Positions 1 to 5,938 are shown, counted from the stretch's first letter. The stretch: 10,043 nucleotides of DNA from Pseudomonadota bacterium (GCA_023434015.1 JAEYTM010000053.1:1-10043), one strand, 5' to 3'. Translations and numbers: made by a program. Notes: generated by a model not told the origin, from the letters alone.

Positions 1-1
1 G

Positions 2-436
2 CCGGCTTTCGCCACCCGCGAGGCGGCTCTGGCCGCCTACGCCGGGCGGGTGGAGGACACCGGGGCTCCGCCCGTGCCGGAGGACCGCTACTGCCGCCTG
101 GCCGAGGAGATCGTCGTCGAGCCGGGAAGACCCGCGCCGCTCCGGCCGCTGCAGCCGACCTGCGAGGATGGTCGTCGCTGGCCCGCGGCGCCCCAGCCGC
201 CCCGCACGGCCTGGCGGCTGCAGGTGTCCTACTGGCGGATCGCCACCGCCGAGCGGCCGATCCAGGCGCCGCAGGCCCGCCAGGCCCGCCGTTCGCGCCA
301 GCCGCTGGACCCGCAGGTCCTGCGCGCCATGGCCCAGCAGCCGCTGCGGCCGGTCGAGCCGCAGCAACCTCTGGACATCGGCCTGTTCGAGCGGCGATTG
401 CCGGAGAATCCCAGCATCATCGTGCCCGATGAGTGA
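2..436 (+). CDS. Hypothetical protein, C-terminal part (5'-truncated by the window edge)
   Basis: The reading frame is open from the window edge to a TGA at 434-436, so about 144 C-terminal residues are visible and the true start lies outside. I do not recognise the family. The visible part is rich in Pro, Arg, Gln and Ala. It has a short acidic/aromatic stretch near the beginning (EDRYCRLAEEIVVEPG), a WRLQVSYWRI segment in the middle, and a C-terminal tail ending in PSIIVPDE. No transmembrane segment or catalytic motif is evident, and the composition suggests a largely disordered tail. The last bases overlap the ATG of the downstream metallopeptidase gene (ATGAGTGA), so the two are probably translationally coupled. 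Codon use and the continuous frame up to the overlap support a real gene. The function is unknown. Confidence 0.7.
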   Translation, partial: PAFATREAALAAYAGRVEDTGAPPVPEDRYCRLAEEIVVEPGRPAPLRPLQPTCEDGRRWPAAPQPPRTAWRLQVSYWRIATAERPIQAPQARQARRSRQPLDPQVLRAMAQQPLRPVEPQQPLDIGLFERRLPENPSIIVPDE

Positions 437-836
437 ATCCCCGATCGGCCGCGCGCCCTCCCTCGATGACCTGGCCGCCCTCGCCGAGGCCGCCTTCGCA
501 GAGCTTCCAGAGGCCTTCCGGCGGATGACCGGAGAGGTGATCTTCCGGGTCGACGACTTCGCCTCGAAGGAGGTGTTGGACGAACTGGGCATCGGGGACG
601 CCTTCGAACTGACCGGGCTCTACCAGGGCGTCGATCTGGCGCACCGCTCGGTCTTCGACCCTTCGCCGCAGCCGTCGATGGTCTTCCTGTACCGCCGGCC
701 GATCCTCGACGAATGGGCGGACAACGGCGAGGTCACCCTGGAGGAACTGGTGACGCACGTCCTGGTCCATGAGATCGGTCACCACTTCGGTCTTTCGGAC
801 GACGACATCGACGCCATCGAGGCGACGATCGGCTAA
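429..836 (+). CDS. Small zincin-type metallopeptidase family protein (PF06262-like)
   Basis: This 135-residue protein matches in size and pattern the small bacterial zincin-like family formerly called DUF1025. A predicted zinc site HEIGHHFGLSDDD occupies residues 114-126. H114 and H118 would bind zinc, E115 would be the catalytic base, and an Asp in the following LSDDD would be the third ligand, giving the HExxHxxGxxD pattern. The N-terminal half is acidic and helical. There is no signal peptide or membrane segment, so it is probably cytoplasmic. Physiological substrates of the family are not established. ATG 429 is chosen because it overlaps the upstream stop codon by 8 bp and gives the usual family length; the frame stays open further upstream, but that sequence lies antiparallel to or inside the other gene. 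No clear Shine-Dalgarno is visible, which fits coupling. The family call is strong. Proteolytic activity is an inference. Confidence 0.88.
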   Translation: MSESPIGRAPSLDDLAALAEAAFAELPEAFRRMTGEVIFRVDDFASKEVLDELGIGDAFELTGLYQGVDLAHRSVFDPSPQPSMVFLYRRPILDEWADNGEVTLEELVTHVLVHEIGHHFGLSDDDIDAIEATIG

Positions 837-845
837 ATTCAAAAG

Positions 846-873
846 TTGACGCACCCGTCACCTTTCTTGACGG
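846..873. promoter_or_regulatory. Alternating TGACG box array upstream of the di-iron gene (candidate operator/promoter)
   Basis: The gap before the di-iron gene holds TTGACG at 846-851, CGTCA at 856-860 and TTGACG at 867-872. The first and middle boxes form TGACG-N4-CGTCA. The middle and last boxes form CCGTCA-N7-TGACGG (855-873). The two TTGACG copies are 21 bp apart, which is two helical turns. Either TTGACG could serve as a sigma-70 -35 element, but I see no convincing -10 at the usual distance (GATGCT at 890-895 is the nearest after the second copy). Overlapping operator and -35 is the likeliest reading; the regulator is unknown. Confidence 0.4.
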
Positions 874-930
874 ATCGCGGGTATGAGCAGATGCTCCCAC
901 CAGCGCGGGCGGCCACAGGCCCGGCGGATG

Positions 931-935
931 AGGAG
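931..935 (+). promoter_or_regulatory. Ribosome binding site deciding the start of the di-iron gene
   Basis: AGGAG lies 7 nt before the ATG at 943. It supports this start over the in-frame ATG at 883, which would add 20 residues of basic, low-complexity sequence. Confidence 0.75.
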
Positions 936-942
936 CGAAGCG

Positions 943-2073
943 ATGGGCGCCGACGGCAACATCACCAAGGACCTGATCTACGACGCCGTGGCGCCGGACG
1001 ACTTCGAGTCCATGCTCGACCTGGACCGCTACGGGGCGCGGTCCACCGCCTTCGACAAGATCATCTCGGCGACCCACGACCACTTCTGGGATCCGCTGGA
1101 CCCCAGGTACATCGACTTCTCCATCCCGTTCGACATGGAGAACGAGATGCTGCTGCCGGAGGACATGATCGTTTCCCTGGCGACCGACTACGTCTCCAAC
1201 CATCTGAGCGACTGGAAGACGCGCGTGCGCTTCGTCAACCAGTCGACGCTCAGGACCTTCTCCTCCATCCTGCACGGAGAGCAGGGCGCGCTGAACCTCT
1301 CGGCCAGCCTGTGCCACGTGCTGAAGGACCAGGGGGCGCAGGAGTACGCCGCGAACCAGACCCGCGAGGAGGCCCGCCACGTCACCGCCTTCGCCAAATA
1401 CATCAAGGCCCGCTGGGGGCGGCCGGTGGAGTGCGGCCCGACGCTGAAGGCGCTGCTGGCCGAGATCATCGGCGCGCCCGAGGTCTACAAGAAGATCATC
1501 GGCATGCAGATGCTGGTGGAGGGCCTGGCCATGGGCGCGTTCGCCACCGTCTTCGCCAAGACCACCGACCCGCTCGGCAAGAAGCTGATGCAGCTGGTGA
1601 TGACCGACGAGGCCTTCCACCACAAGTTCGGGAAAATCTGGGCCGACCGCACCATCCCGCACCTGACCGAAGCCGAGCACGAGATCATCGAGCTTTGGGC
1701 CGCGCACTGCTTCCAGACGCTTCTCTTCAACCTCGTCGCCCCGACCCAGCAACGCGACCTCTATGAGGAATTCGGCCTCGATCCGGACCGGGTCATCGCC
1801 GAGATGGCGCTGCTGGTCACCGACGAGACCCGGCGTGAAAACATGAAGGAGCAGACCAACATCTTCCGCGTGCTTGTGAAGACGCTGCTGAACGCCGGAA
1901 TCATCACCGACCGGACGCGGGCCTTCTACGCCACCTATGTCGATATCGACGAGCTGAAGGCTGAGGGCGACCGGATGGTCGGCGACGACATCGCCGAGGA
2001 AGGGATCAAGTATCTCCAGGAAATCAACTTCAAGGACCGCGCGGTCCGAAAGGTGCTTGTCGCCGCGGAATAG
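943..2073 (+). CDS. Ferritin-like di-iron protein, function unknown
   Basis: This 376-residue, mostly helical soluble protein shows the full carboxylate-bridged di-iron ligand set of the ferritin/R2-like fold. E113 (in HGEQGALNLS) is followed by E143 and H146 (EEARH), then E193 (in LVEGLAMGAF), then E223 and H226 (DEAFHH). The 30-residue spacing within each helix pair and the two ExxH motifs are diagnostic of the superfamily. Related enzymes include ribonucleotide reductase R2, fatty acid desaturases and AurF-type N-oxygenases. The position four residues before E223 is Val, so the extra His ligand of AurF is absent. I cannot name a substrate; an oxygenase, desaturase, oxidase or peroxide-handling role are all possible. 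There is no signal peptide. It appears monocistronic, with its own upstream box array and a terminator-like hairpin after the stop. The start at 943 is set by AGGAG. The fold call is strong and the function is open. Confidence 0.85.
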   Translation: MGADGNITKDLIYDAVAPDDFESMLDLDRYGARSTAFDKIISATHDHFWDPLDPRYIDFSIPFDMENEMLLPEDMIVSLATDYVSNHLSDWKTRVRFVNQSTLRTFSSILHGEQGALNLSASLCHVLKDQGAQEYAANQTREEARHVTAFAKYIKARWGRPVECGPTLKALLAEIIGAPEVYKKIIGMQMLVEGLAMGAFATVFAKTTDPLGKKLMQLVMTDEAFHHKFGKIWADRTIPHLTEAEHEIIELWAAHCFQTLLFNLVAPTQQRDLYEEFGLDPDRVIAEMALLVTDETRRENMKEQTNIFRVLVKTLLNAGIITDRTRAFYATYVDIDELKAEGDRMVGDDIAEEGIKYLQEINFKDRAVRKVLVAAE

Positions 2074-2097
2074 CCGAATTCCTGTTGCGTCCTTATG

Positions 2098-2126
2098 AAG
2101 CGCCCGCGTTCGCCCCGCGGGCGTTT
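2098..2126 (+). terminator. Rho-independent-like terminator after the di-iron gene
   Basis: The inverted repeat CGCCCGCG (2101-2108) and CGCGGGCG (2116-2123) encloses a 7-nt loop. The stem extends outward by one G-T and two A-T pairs (AAG at 2098-2100 with TTT at 2124-2126). It lies 25 bp after the di-iron gene stop. The U tract is only three residues, so efficiency is uncertain, but the GC stem and position fit a transcription end. Confidence 0.65.
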
Positions 2127-2158
2127 CCATTGTCACAGAGTGCGGTTATCGGTCAGTC

Positions 2159-2686
2159 ATGCTCAAGCGTTCGATCTTCGCGCTCGTGGCCGCGTCGGCC
2201 TGCATCGCCTATCCCGCCCTCGCCGCGCCGCCGGAACCGGTCCGCCGGGTCGAGCTCGGCGCGATGATGGGGCGCTGGTATGAAGTCGCGCGCCTGCCCA
2301 ACAAGACGCAGAAGGGCTGCCAGGCCGGCACCTCGGACTGGACCCGCGCGGGCGACGGCTTCGCGGTGGTCCAGGCCTGCAACCGGGGCGCCGTGGATGG
2401 TCCGCTCGCCCAGTGGCGCGCGCGCGCTCAGGTGGCCGATCCGGAAACCAACGCCAAGTTCAAGATGAGCTTCTTCGGCGGCCTGGTCAGCCAGGAGTAC
2501 TGGGTGCTGGAGCACCGGCCCGAGCAGGGCTGGCTGATCCTGTCCACCGCCAACGGCAAGTATCTGTGGCTGATGTCCCAGCGGCCGACCCTGGCGGCCC
2601 CAGTTCGCGCCCAGGCGATCGCCCGCATCCGGGCCCTGGGCTTCGACCCGGGCCGGCTGGAATTCCCCCTGCCGGCGCGAAGCTGA
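2159..2686 (+). CDS. Exported lipocalin family protein (Blc/apolipoprotein D type)
   Basis: This 175-residue protein has a typical Sec signal peptide: MLKR, a hydrophobic core, then an ALAA cleavage region around residues 20-23. The mature part opens with the bacterial lipocalin signature GRWYEVARLPN (38-48), whose Trp and first-strand residues close the barrel base. YWVLEH (114-119) and NGKYLWLMSQRP (132-143) match later barrel strands. The C-terminal helix ending in ALGFDPGRL resembles the Blc family end. Barrel lipocalins bind small hydrophobic ligands, and bacterial Blc proteins act at the envelope on lysophospholipids or fatty acids. C54 and C74 could form a disulfide in the periplasm. 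A Cys at residue 14 lies inside the signal core without a good lipobox, so a soluble periplasmic protein is more likely than a lipoprotein. No obvious Shine-Dalgarno precedes the ATG. The ligand is unknown. Confidence 0.88.
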   Translation: MLKRSIFALVAASACIAYPALAAPPEPVRRVELGAMMGRWYEVARLPNKTQKGCQAGTSDWTRAGDGFAVVQACNRGAVDGPLAQWRARAQVADPETNAKFKMSFFGGLVSQEYWVLEHRPEQGWLILSTANGKYLWLMSQRPTLAAPVRAQAIARIRALGFDPGRLEFPLPARS

Positions 2687-2698
2687 AGCCCGCCAGGC

Positions 2699-2727
2699 TT
2701 GCGCCCGGAACGAAGCCGGAACAGAAT
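2699..2727 (+). promoter_or_regulatory. Candidate leaderless promoter of mmcB overlapping the SOS box
   Basis: TTGCGC at 2699-2704 and CAGAAT at 2722-2727 are separated by 17 bp, a standard -35/-10 spacing, and the SOS box fills the spacer. Transcription would start at or next to the ATG at 2734, where no Shine-Dalgarno is visible. The hexamers are imperfect (3/6 and 4/6 to the E. coli consensus), so this is an inference from architecture. Confidence 0.4.
2708..2722 (-). promoter_or_regulatory. LexA-type SOS box (GAAC-N7-GAAC) upstream of mmcB
   Basis: GAAC at 2708-2711 and GAAC at 2719-2722 are separated by exactly 7 nt. On the minus strand this reads GTTC-N7-GTTC, the LexA operator of alphaproteobacteria. 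It ends 11 bp before the mmcB ATG and starts 22 bp after the lipocalin stop, so it would control mmcB. Since mmcB is a known SOS gene in Caulobacter, the match is very unlikely to be chance. Confidence 0.85.
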
Positions 2728-2733
2728 GGCGGC

Positions 2734-3192
2734 ATGGACGTGTCCGTCACCCTCGTCAGCTTTTCCAGACCCGAGACCACCGCCGCCGTCACCCGCGGCG
2801 CCGGCCGGCTGCTGAGCGCACTTGGCTACACGCCGCTTGCCGAGGTCACCCTGCCGAACGGCCGCCGCGCCGATCTGATGGCGCTCGGGCCCAAGGGAGA
2901 AATCTTCATTGTCGAGGTGAAGTCCTGTCTCGACGACTTCCGCGTCGATCAGAAGTGGCGGGAGTATCAGCCTTACTGCGACGCCTTCGCCTTCGCGGTG
3001 GGGCCGGACTTCCCGCGGGAAGCGTTGCCGGAGGAGCCCGGCCTGATCGTCGCGGACGGCTTCGGCGGGGCGGTTCTGCGCGAGGCGCCGGCGACGCCGC
3101 TGGCCGGGGCGCGGCGCAAGTCGCTGACCCTGGCGTTCGCGCGTCTCGCCGCGCTCAGGGCCGCCGGTCTTCCCGCGGCCGAGCTGCAATAG
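2734..3192 (+). CDS. mmcB: MmcB family DNA repair protein (PD-(D/E)XK nuclease-like)
   Basis: This 152-residue protein resembles MmcB, characterised in Caulobacter crescentus as a LexA-controlled gene contributing to mitomycin C resistance. The nuclease-fold core is visible: RRADLMALG with D47, then a beta strand GEIFIVEVKS carrying E61 and K63, giving D-x(13)-ExK. DDFRVDQKWREYQPYCD (68-83) follows and matches the conserved helix after the active site. The rest is an Ala/Leu/Arg-rich C-terminal helical part. It is probably cytoplasmic and acts on damaged or crosslinked DNA. ATG 2734 is chosen because it sits just after the SOS box and yields the family length; GTG 2743 is a possible alternative. 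The gene is convergent with regA, with only 3 bp between the stops. The lipocalin upstream is probably a separate unit. Nuclease activity is an inference from fold motifs. Confidence 0.9.
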   Translation: MDVSVTLVSFSRPETTAAVTRGAGRLLSALGYTPLAEVTLPNGRRADLMALGPKGEIFIVEVKSCLDDFRVDQKWREYQPYCDAFAFAVGPDFPREALPEEPGLIVADGFGGAVLREAPATPLAGARRKSLTLAFARLAALRAAGLPAAELQ

Positions 3193-3195
3193 GAC

Positions 3196-3753
3196 TCAGC
3201 GTGGGGCGCGCTTGGCCAGGATCCGTTGCAGGGTCCGGCGGTGCATGTTCAGTCGCCGGGCGGTTTCCGAGACGTTGTGATTGCAGAGCTCGTAGACCCG
3301 CTGGATGTGCTCCCATCGAACCCGGTCGGCGCTCATCGGGTTCTCTGGCGGCGCCGGGGCGTCGCCGGCCCGGGCCAGCAGCGCCCGCGCCACGTCGTCG
3401 GCGTCGGCGGGCTTTGACAGATAGTCCACGGCGCCGGCCTTCACCGCCTGCACGGCGGTCGCGATATTGCCGTAGCCGGTCAGCATGATGATCTTCGCGT
3501 CGGGGCGGGCGTCGCGCACCGCCTCGACCACCTTCAGGCCCGTGCCATCCTCCAGACGCATGTCGAGCACCGCGAAGGCCGGCGGGCGGGCCTTCACCGC
3601 CGAGAGCGCCTCCGAGACGCTGCCGACCAGAGTGGGTTCGAAGCCCCGCTGTTCCAACGCCCGGCCCAGACGCGTCCGCAGCGGCGCGTCGTCGTCGAGG
3701 ACCAGGAGGGTCCGATCTGGCAGGGCCGCGATATCGGAGGAGAGGTCAGTCAT
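3196..3753 (-). CDS. regA: RegA/ActR/PrrA family redox response regulator
   Basis: This 185-residue two-domain regulator begins with a receiver domain (about 15-128). The acidic pocket is D20-D22, the predicted phospho-acceptor is D64 (AVLDMRLEDG), the switch Thr is T92 and the conserved Lys is K114 (YLSKPAD). A short Pro-rich linker leads to a Fis-type helix-turn-helix (about 140-185). Its sequence, including MSADRVRWEHIQRVYEL and NVSETARRLNMHRRTLQRIL, is the near-invariant signature of RegA/ActR/PrrA. These regulators control respiration, cytochromes, and carbon and nitrogen metabolism in response to redox state. GGGG 8 nt before the ATG gives a plausible ribosome site. It follows regB on the same strand after 82 bp, so the pair likely forms an operon. 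The gap contains a palindrome fitting its own binding site. Symbols actR and prrA apply equally. Confidence 0.95.
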   Translation of the reverse strand: MTDLSSDIAALPDRTLLVLDDDAPLRTRLGRALEQRGFEPTLVGSVSEALSAVKARPPAFAVLDMRLEDGTGLKVVEAVRDARPDAKIIMLTGYGNIATAVQAVKAGAVDYLSKPADADDVARALLARAGDAPAPPENPMSADRVRWEHIQRVYELCNHNVSETARRLNMHRRTLQRILAKRAPR

Positions 3754-3791
3754 TCAGTCACCCCAGGACGATATTCCACGGTCACGGAAAT

Positions 3792-3806
3792 GCGACATTC
3801 TGTCGC
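3792..3806. promoter_or_regulatory. Candidate RegA/ActR/PrrA binding site (GCGAC-N5-GTCGC)
   Basis: TGCGACA-TTC-TGTCGC is a perfect palindrome with 6-bp arms (GCGACA 3792-3797, TGTCGC 3801-3806). It fits the GCGNC...GNCGC half-site layout reported for PrrA/RegA. It is centred about 46 bp upstream of the regA ATG, in the regB-regA gap, so RegA could control its own expression. The half-site family is established knowledge; occupancy here is inferred. Confidence 0.55.
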
Positions 3807-3835
3807 GGTAGCGGGTCGCCGGCAAGGACGCGGCG

Positions 3836-5185
3836 TCAGGCCCCGCCCACCTCGATCCGCGATCTCGGCCAGCGGGCCGACACCACCGCGCCATGCGGCC
3901 GGCCGTTGTGAAACGTCACCAGGGCCCCTGTGCGTTCCAAAAGAGTTTTCGAGATGAAGAAGCCGAGCCCCATCCCGATGTGGCCGGTGCGCGATCCTTC
4001 GGCCCCTGGACGACTGGTCACATAGGGTTCGCCGAGCTTCGCGAGGATATCGGGGGCGAAGCCCGGACCGTCGTCGCGCACCTCGATCGACACGGTTTCG
4101 GCGTCGAAGCGGGCGCTGACCAGCACTTCGGAGGCGGCGAAGTCGACGGCGTTCTCGACGAAGGACGTCATGGCGTGCGTGATTTCGGCCATCCGCCGGA
4201 TGTCGGGCGTCTTCACTCCGGCGGCGCCGGTGACGATGGCCTCTACACGCACATCCGGCGTGGCGGTGTGGGGCTCGATCACCTCGTGCAGCAGCTGGCG
4301 CAGGGAAAGGCGTTCGTGCACCTGATCGGACGTCTGGTCCGGCGTGGCGGTGAGTTGCCGCAGGATTTCGCGGCACCGTTCGGCCTGGGCGATCAACAGG
4401 TCGGCGTCGTCCTTCACCGCCGGCGTCGGCGCCTCGCGGGCCATTTCCTTGGCCACGATCGAGATGGTGGCCAGCGGCGTGCCGAGTTCGTGCGCCGCAG
4501 CGGCGGCGAGGGCGCCTAGCGCCGACAGCCGCTGCTCGCGGGCCAGCACGGCCTCGGTGACATCCAGCGCCAGGGCCATCCGCGCCGCTTCCGCGGCCGC
4601 GTGGCGGACGTAGCCGGCGATCAGGGCAATGCCGGCCATCACCGCCAGGCCCGCGCCGATCCGATAGGCCTCCGGAACCCTTCCCTCCATTCCCGGTGGG
4701 CCCGGCAGCGGCATGGCGAAAAAGGCCAGCAGCGCCGCCGCAGCACCCGCGAACAGGCCGAGGCCGATCATCTTGCGGGCCGGAAGAGTGGCGGCGGCCA
4801 GGGTGACGGGTGCGATCAGCAGCAGGACGAAGGGGTTGGCCGTTCCCCCGGTCAGGCAGACCAGGATCGAGATCTGGGTGATGTCGAGCGCCAGATGGGT
4901 GGTGGCGTCGCGATCGCTGAACACCCGCTGGCCGGGCGAGCGCGCGGTCGCCAGGTTGACGAGCACCGATAAGGCGAGCACCGCGAAACACAGGGCGTAG
5001 GGCGCCTGGAAGCCCAGCGTCGCGATCAGCAGGAGCAACAGAGCCTCGCCGGCGAGAACCAGCCAGCGGCGGCCGACCAGCGTGCGCACCCGCAGGTGGC
5101 TCCGCCTGAGGTCGCCGGCGTCCCAGCCCGCCTCGGCTTGCACCGCCGCGACGCCGGTCCTATCGAGGGGCCCGGACTTCAGCAT
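3836..5185 (-). CDS. regB: RegB/ActS/PrrB family redox-sensing sensor histidine kinase
   Basis: This 449-residue inner-membrane kinase has six predicted hydrophobic segments between about 41 and 192. The quinone-binding loop GGTANPF (113-119) that marks RegB/PrrB is intact. The H box is AAAAHELGTPLATI with predicted phospho-His H232. C271 (in AQAERCREIL) lies 39 residues later and corresponds in position to the redox-active Cys of Rhodobacter RegB. The ATPase domain shows the N box SFVENAV (N345), DDGPGF (371-376) and GHIGMGLGFF (401-410). The family phosphorylates RegA in response to quinone pool redox state. The ATG at 5185 leaves only 27 bp to the divergent senC start and lacks a clear Shine-Dalgarno. 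GTG at 5143 is an alternative, and either start keeps the conserved core. The frame extends further upstream, but that part is antisense to senC and not real. The partner regA is downstream. Confidence 0.94.
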   Translation of the reverse strand: MLKSGPLDRTGVAAVQAEAGWDAGDLRRSHLRVRTLVGRRWLVLAGEALLLLLIATLGFQAPYALCFAVLALSVLVNLATARSPGQRVFSDRDATTHLALDITQISILVCLTGGTANPFVLLLIAPVTLAAATLPARKMIGLGLFAGAAAALLAFFAMPLPGPPGMEGRVPEAYRIGAGLAVMAGIALIAGYVRHAAAEAARMALALDVTEAVLAREQRLSALGALAAAAAHELGTPLATISIVAKEMAREAPTPAVKDDADLLIAQAERCREILRQLTATPDQTSDQVHERLSLRQLLHEVIEPHTATPDVRVEAIVTGAAGVKTPDIRRMAEITHAMTSFVENAVDFAASEVLVSARFDAETVSIEVRDDGPGFAPDILAKLGEPYVTSRPGAEGSRTGHIGMGLGFFISKTLLERTGALVTFHNGRPHGAVVSARWPRSRIEVGGA

Positions 5186-5200
5186 GGGGCGGAACGCCGG

Positions 5201-5205
5201 AAGGA
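5201..5205 (+). promoter_or_regulatory. Ribosome binding site deciding the senC start
   Basis: AAGGA lies 7 nt before the ATG at 5213. It fixes the start there and rejects the longer in-frame reading from 5096, which would run antisense through the regB N-terminus. Confidence 0.75.
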
Positions 5206-5212
5206 ATCTGAC

Positions 5213-5824
5213 ATGAGCCGTCGACTGCTGGTGATCTTCGCGCTCCTGGCCGTGGCCTTCGCCATACTGACTGCGCTCGCCGTCCGCTCGGGCATCATCG
5301 GCCCCCAGCCGCAAACCGCCGCCGTCGGCGGACCGTTCCGCCTGATCGACCAGACCGGACGCACCGTCGACCAGCGGGTGCTCAAGGGCAAGTGGAGCGC
5401 GGTGTTCTTCGGCTTCACCTATTGCCCCGACGCCTGCCCCACCACCCTGTTCGCGCTCGGCCAGGCTGAGAAGCTGCTGGGATCGAAGGCGCGGGACTTC
5501 CAGACGGTGTTCATCTCGGTCGACCCGGCGCGCGACACACCGACGCAGGTGGCGGCCTATCTGGACAACGACGCCTTCCCCCGGTCGGTCGTCGGCCTGA
5601 CCGGTTCGGAGGACCAGGTGCGCGAGGCGGCGAAGTCCTATCACGTCTTCTACCAGAAGGACGGCGAGGGCGACGACTACACGGTGAACCACTCGACGAT
5701 CACCTATCTGATGAGCCCGCGCGGCGAGTTCACCTGCGTCATCGCCTATGGCGCGACGCCTGAGGAAATCGCCCGGCGGGTGGAGGCGGCGATGAAGCTC
5801 GGGCCGCGCGCGCAATCCTGCTGA
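5213..5824 (+). CDS. senC: SCO1/SenC family copper chaperone for cytochrome oxidase
   Basis: This 203-residue protein has an N-terminal signal anchor (about 5-24), placing a thioredoxin-fold domain in the periplasm. The copper site is complete: C71 and C75 in FTYCPDACPTT, and the distal His H160 in VNHSTITYL. The family motif SVDPARDTP (102-110) is present. SCO/SenC proteins bind Cu through CxxxC plus His and help assemble the CuA or CuB centres of haem-copper oxidases. Two further cysteines, C175 and the penultimate-helix-following C203 (final residue), are not part of the copper site. The gene is divergent from regB with a 27-bp gap, a neighbourhood also known from Rhodobacter reg/prr loci. 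Its promoter must overlap regB coding sequence, or it shares the short gap. Function is confident from motifs; the exact oxidase partner is not in the window. Confidence 0.94.
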   Translation: MSRRLLVIFALLAVAFAILTALAVRSGIIGPQPQTAAVGGPFRLIDQTGRTVDQRVLKGKWSAVFFGFTYCPDACPTTLFALGQAEKLLGSKARDFQTVFISVDPARDTPTQVAAYLDNDAFPRSVVGLTGSEDQVREAAKSYHVFYQKDGEGDDYTVNHSTITYLMSPRGEFTCVIAYGATPEEIARRVEAAMKLGPRAQSC

Positions 5825-5835
5825 GCCGGCGCAGG

Positions 5836-5850
5836 GCGGAATATTTCCGC
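5836..5850. promoter_or_regulatory. Perfect 15-bp palindrome between senC and phaZ (operator or weak terminator)
   Basis: GCGGAA-TAT-TTCCGC is an inverted repeat with 6-bp arms and a 3-bp AT centre, starting 12 bp after the senC stop and about 89 bp before phaZ. No U tract follows (GCTCTGG), so it is a poor terminator. The compact symmetric form fits a homodimer operator. The protein that would bind is unknown. Confidence 0.4.
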
Positions 5851-5938
5851 GCTCTGGCGAACGCCGATACGGTCAAGGCTGTGGACCTGATTAACCGTTC
5901 GGGTGTTATGCTGCGGCGCACAAAGGAATAAGGCCCGC

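Noticed and set aside
883..942. Earlier ATG at 883 for the di-iron protein
   Set aside because: No Shine-Dalgarno precedes it, and the added residues are basic and unstructured. AGGAG fits the ATG at 943.
733..2136. Long minus-strand open frame (467 codons) across the di-iron gene
   Set aside because: It is fully antisense to a gene with clear motifs. Its His/Arg/Val/Gly-rich composition is the usual mirror of GC-rich codon use.
2195..2206. Lipobox around the Cys at residue 14 of the lipocalin
   Set aside because: The residue at -3 is Ala and the Cys sits within the hydrophobic core. The ALAA signal peptidase I site fits better.
3750..4991. Minus-strand open frame overlapping regB in another frame (413 codons)
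   Set aside because: It is a shadow with Arg/Gly/Pro-rich composition and no domain; regB in the true frame has all kinase motifs.
5096..5212. Longer N-terminus for SenC from 5096
   Set aside because: AAGGA and a proper signal anchor define the ATG at 5213. The extension would bury the anchor and overlap regB.
5186..5815. Extension of the regB frame upstream to 5815
   Set aside because: This part is antisense to senC and low complexity. The conserved RegB sequence begins after the ATG at 5185.
5891..5898. TTAACCGT as a CtrA half-site upstream of phaZ
   Set aside because: It is only a near match to a short half-motif (TTAACCAT) with no second TTAA at the right spacing. Chance is likely.
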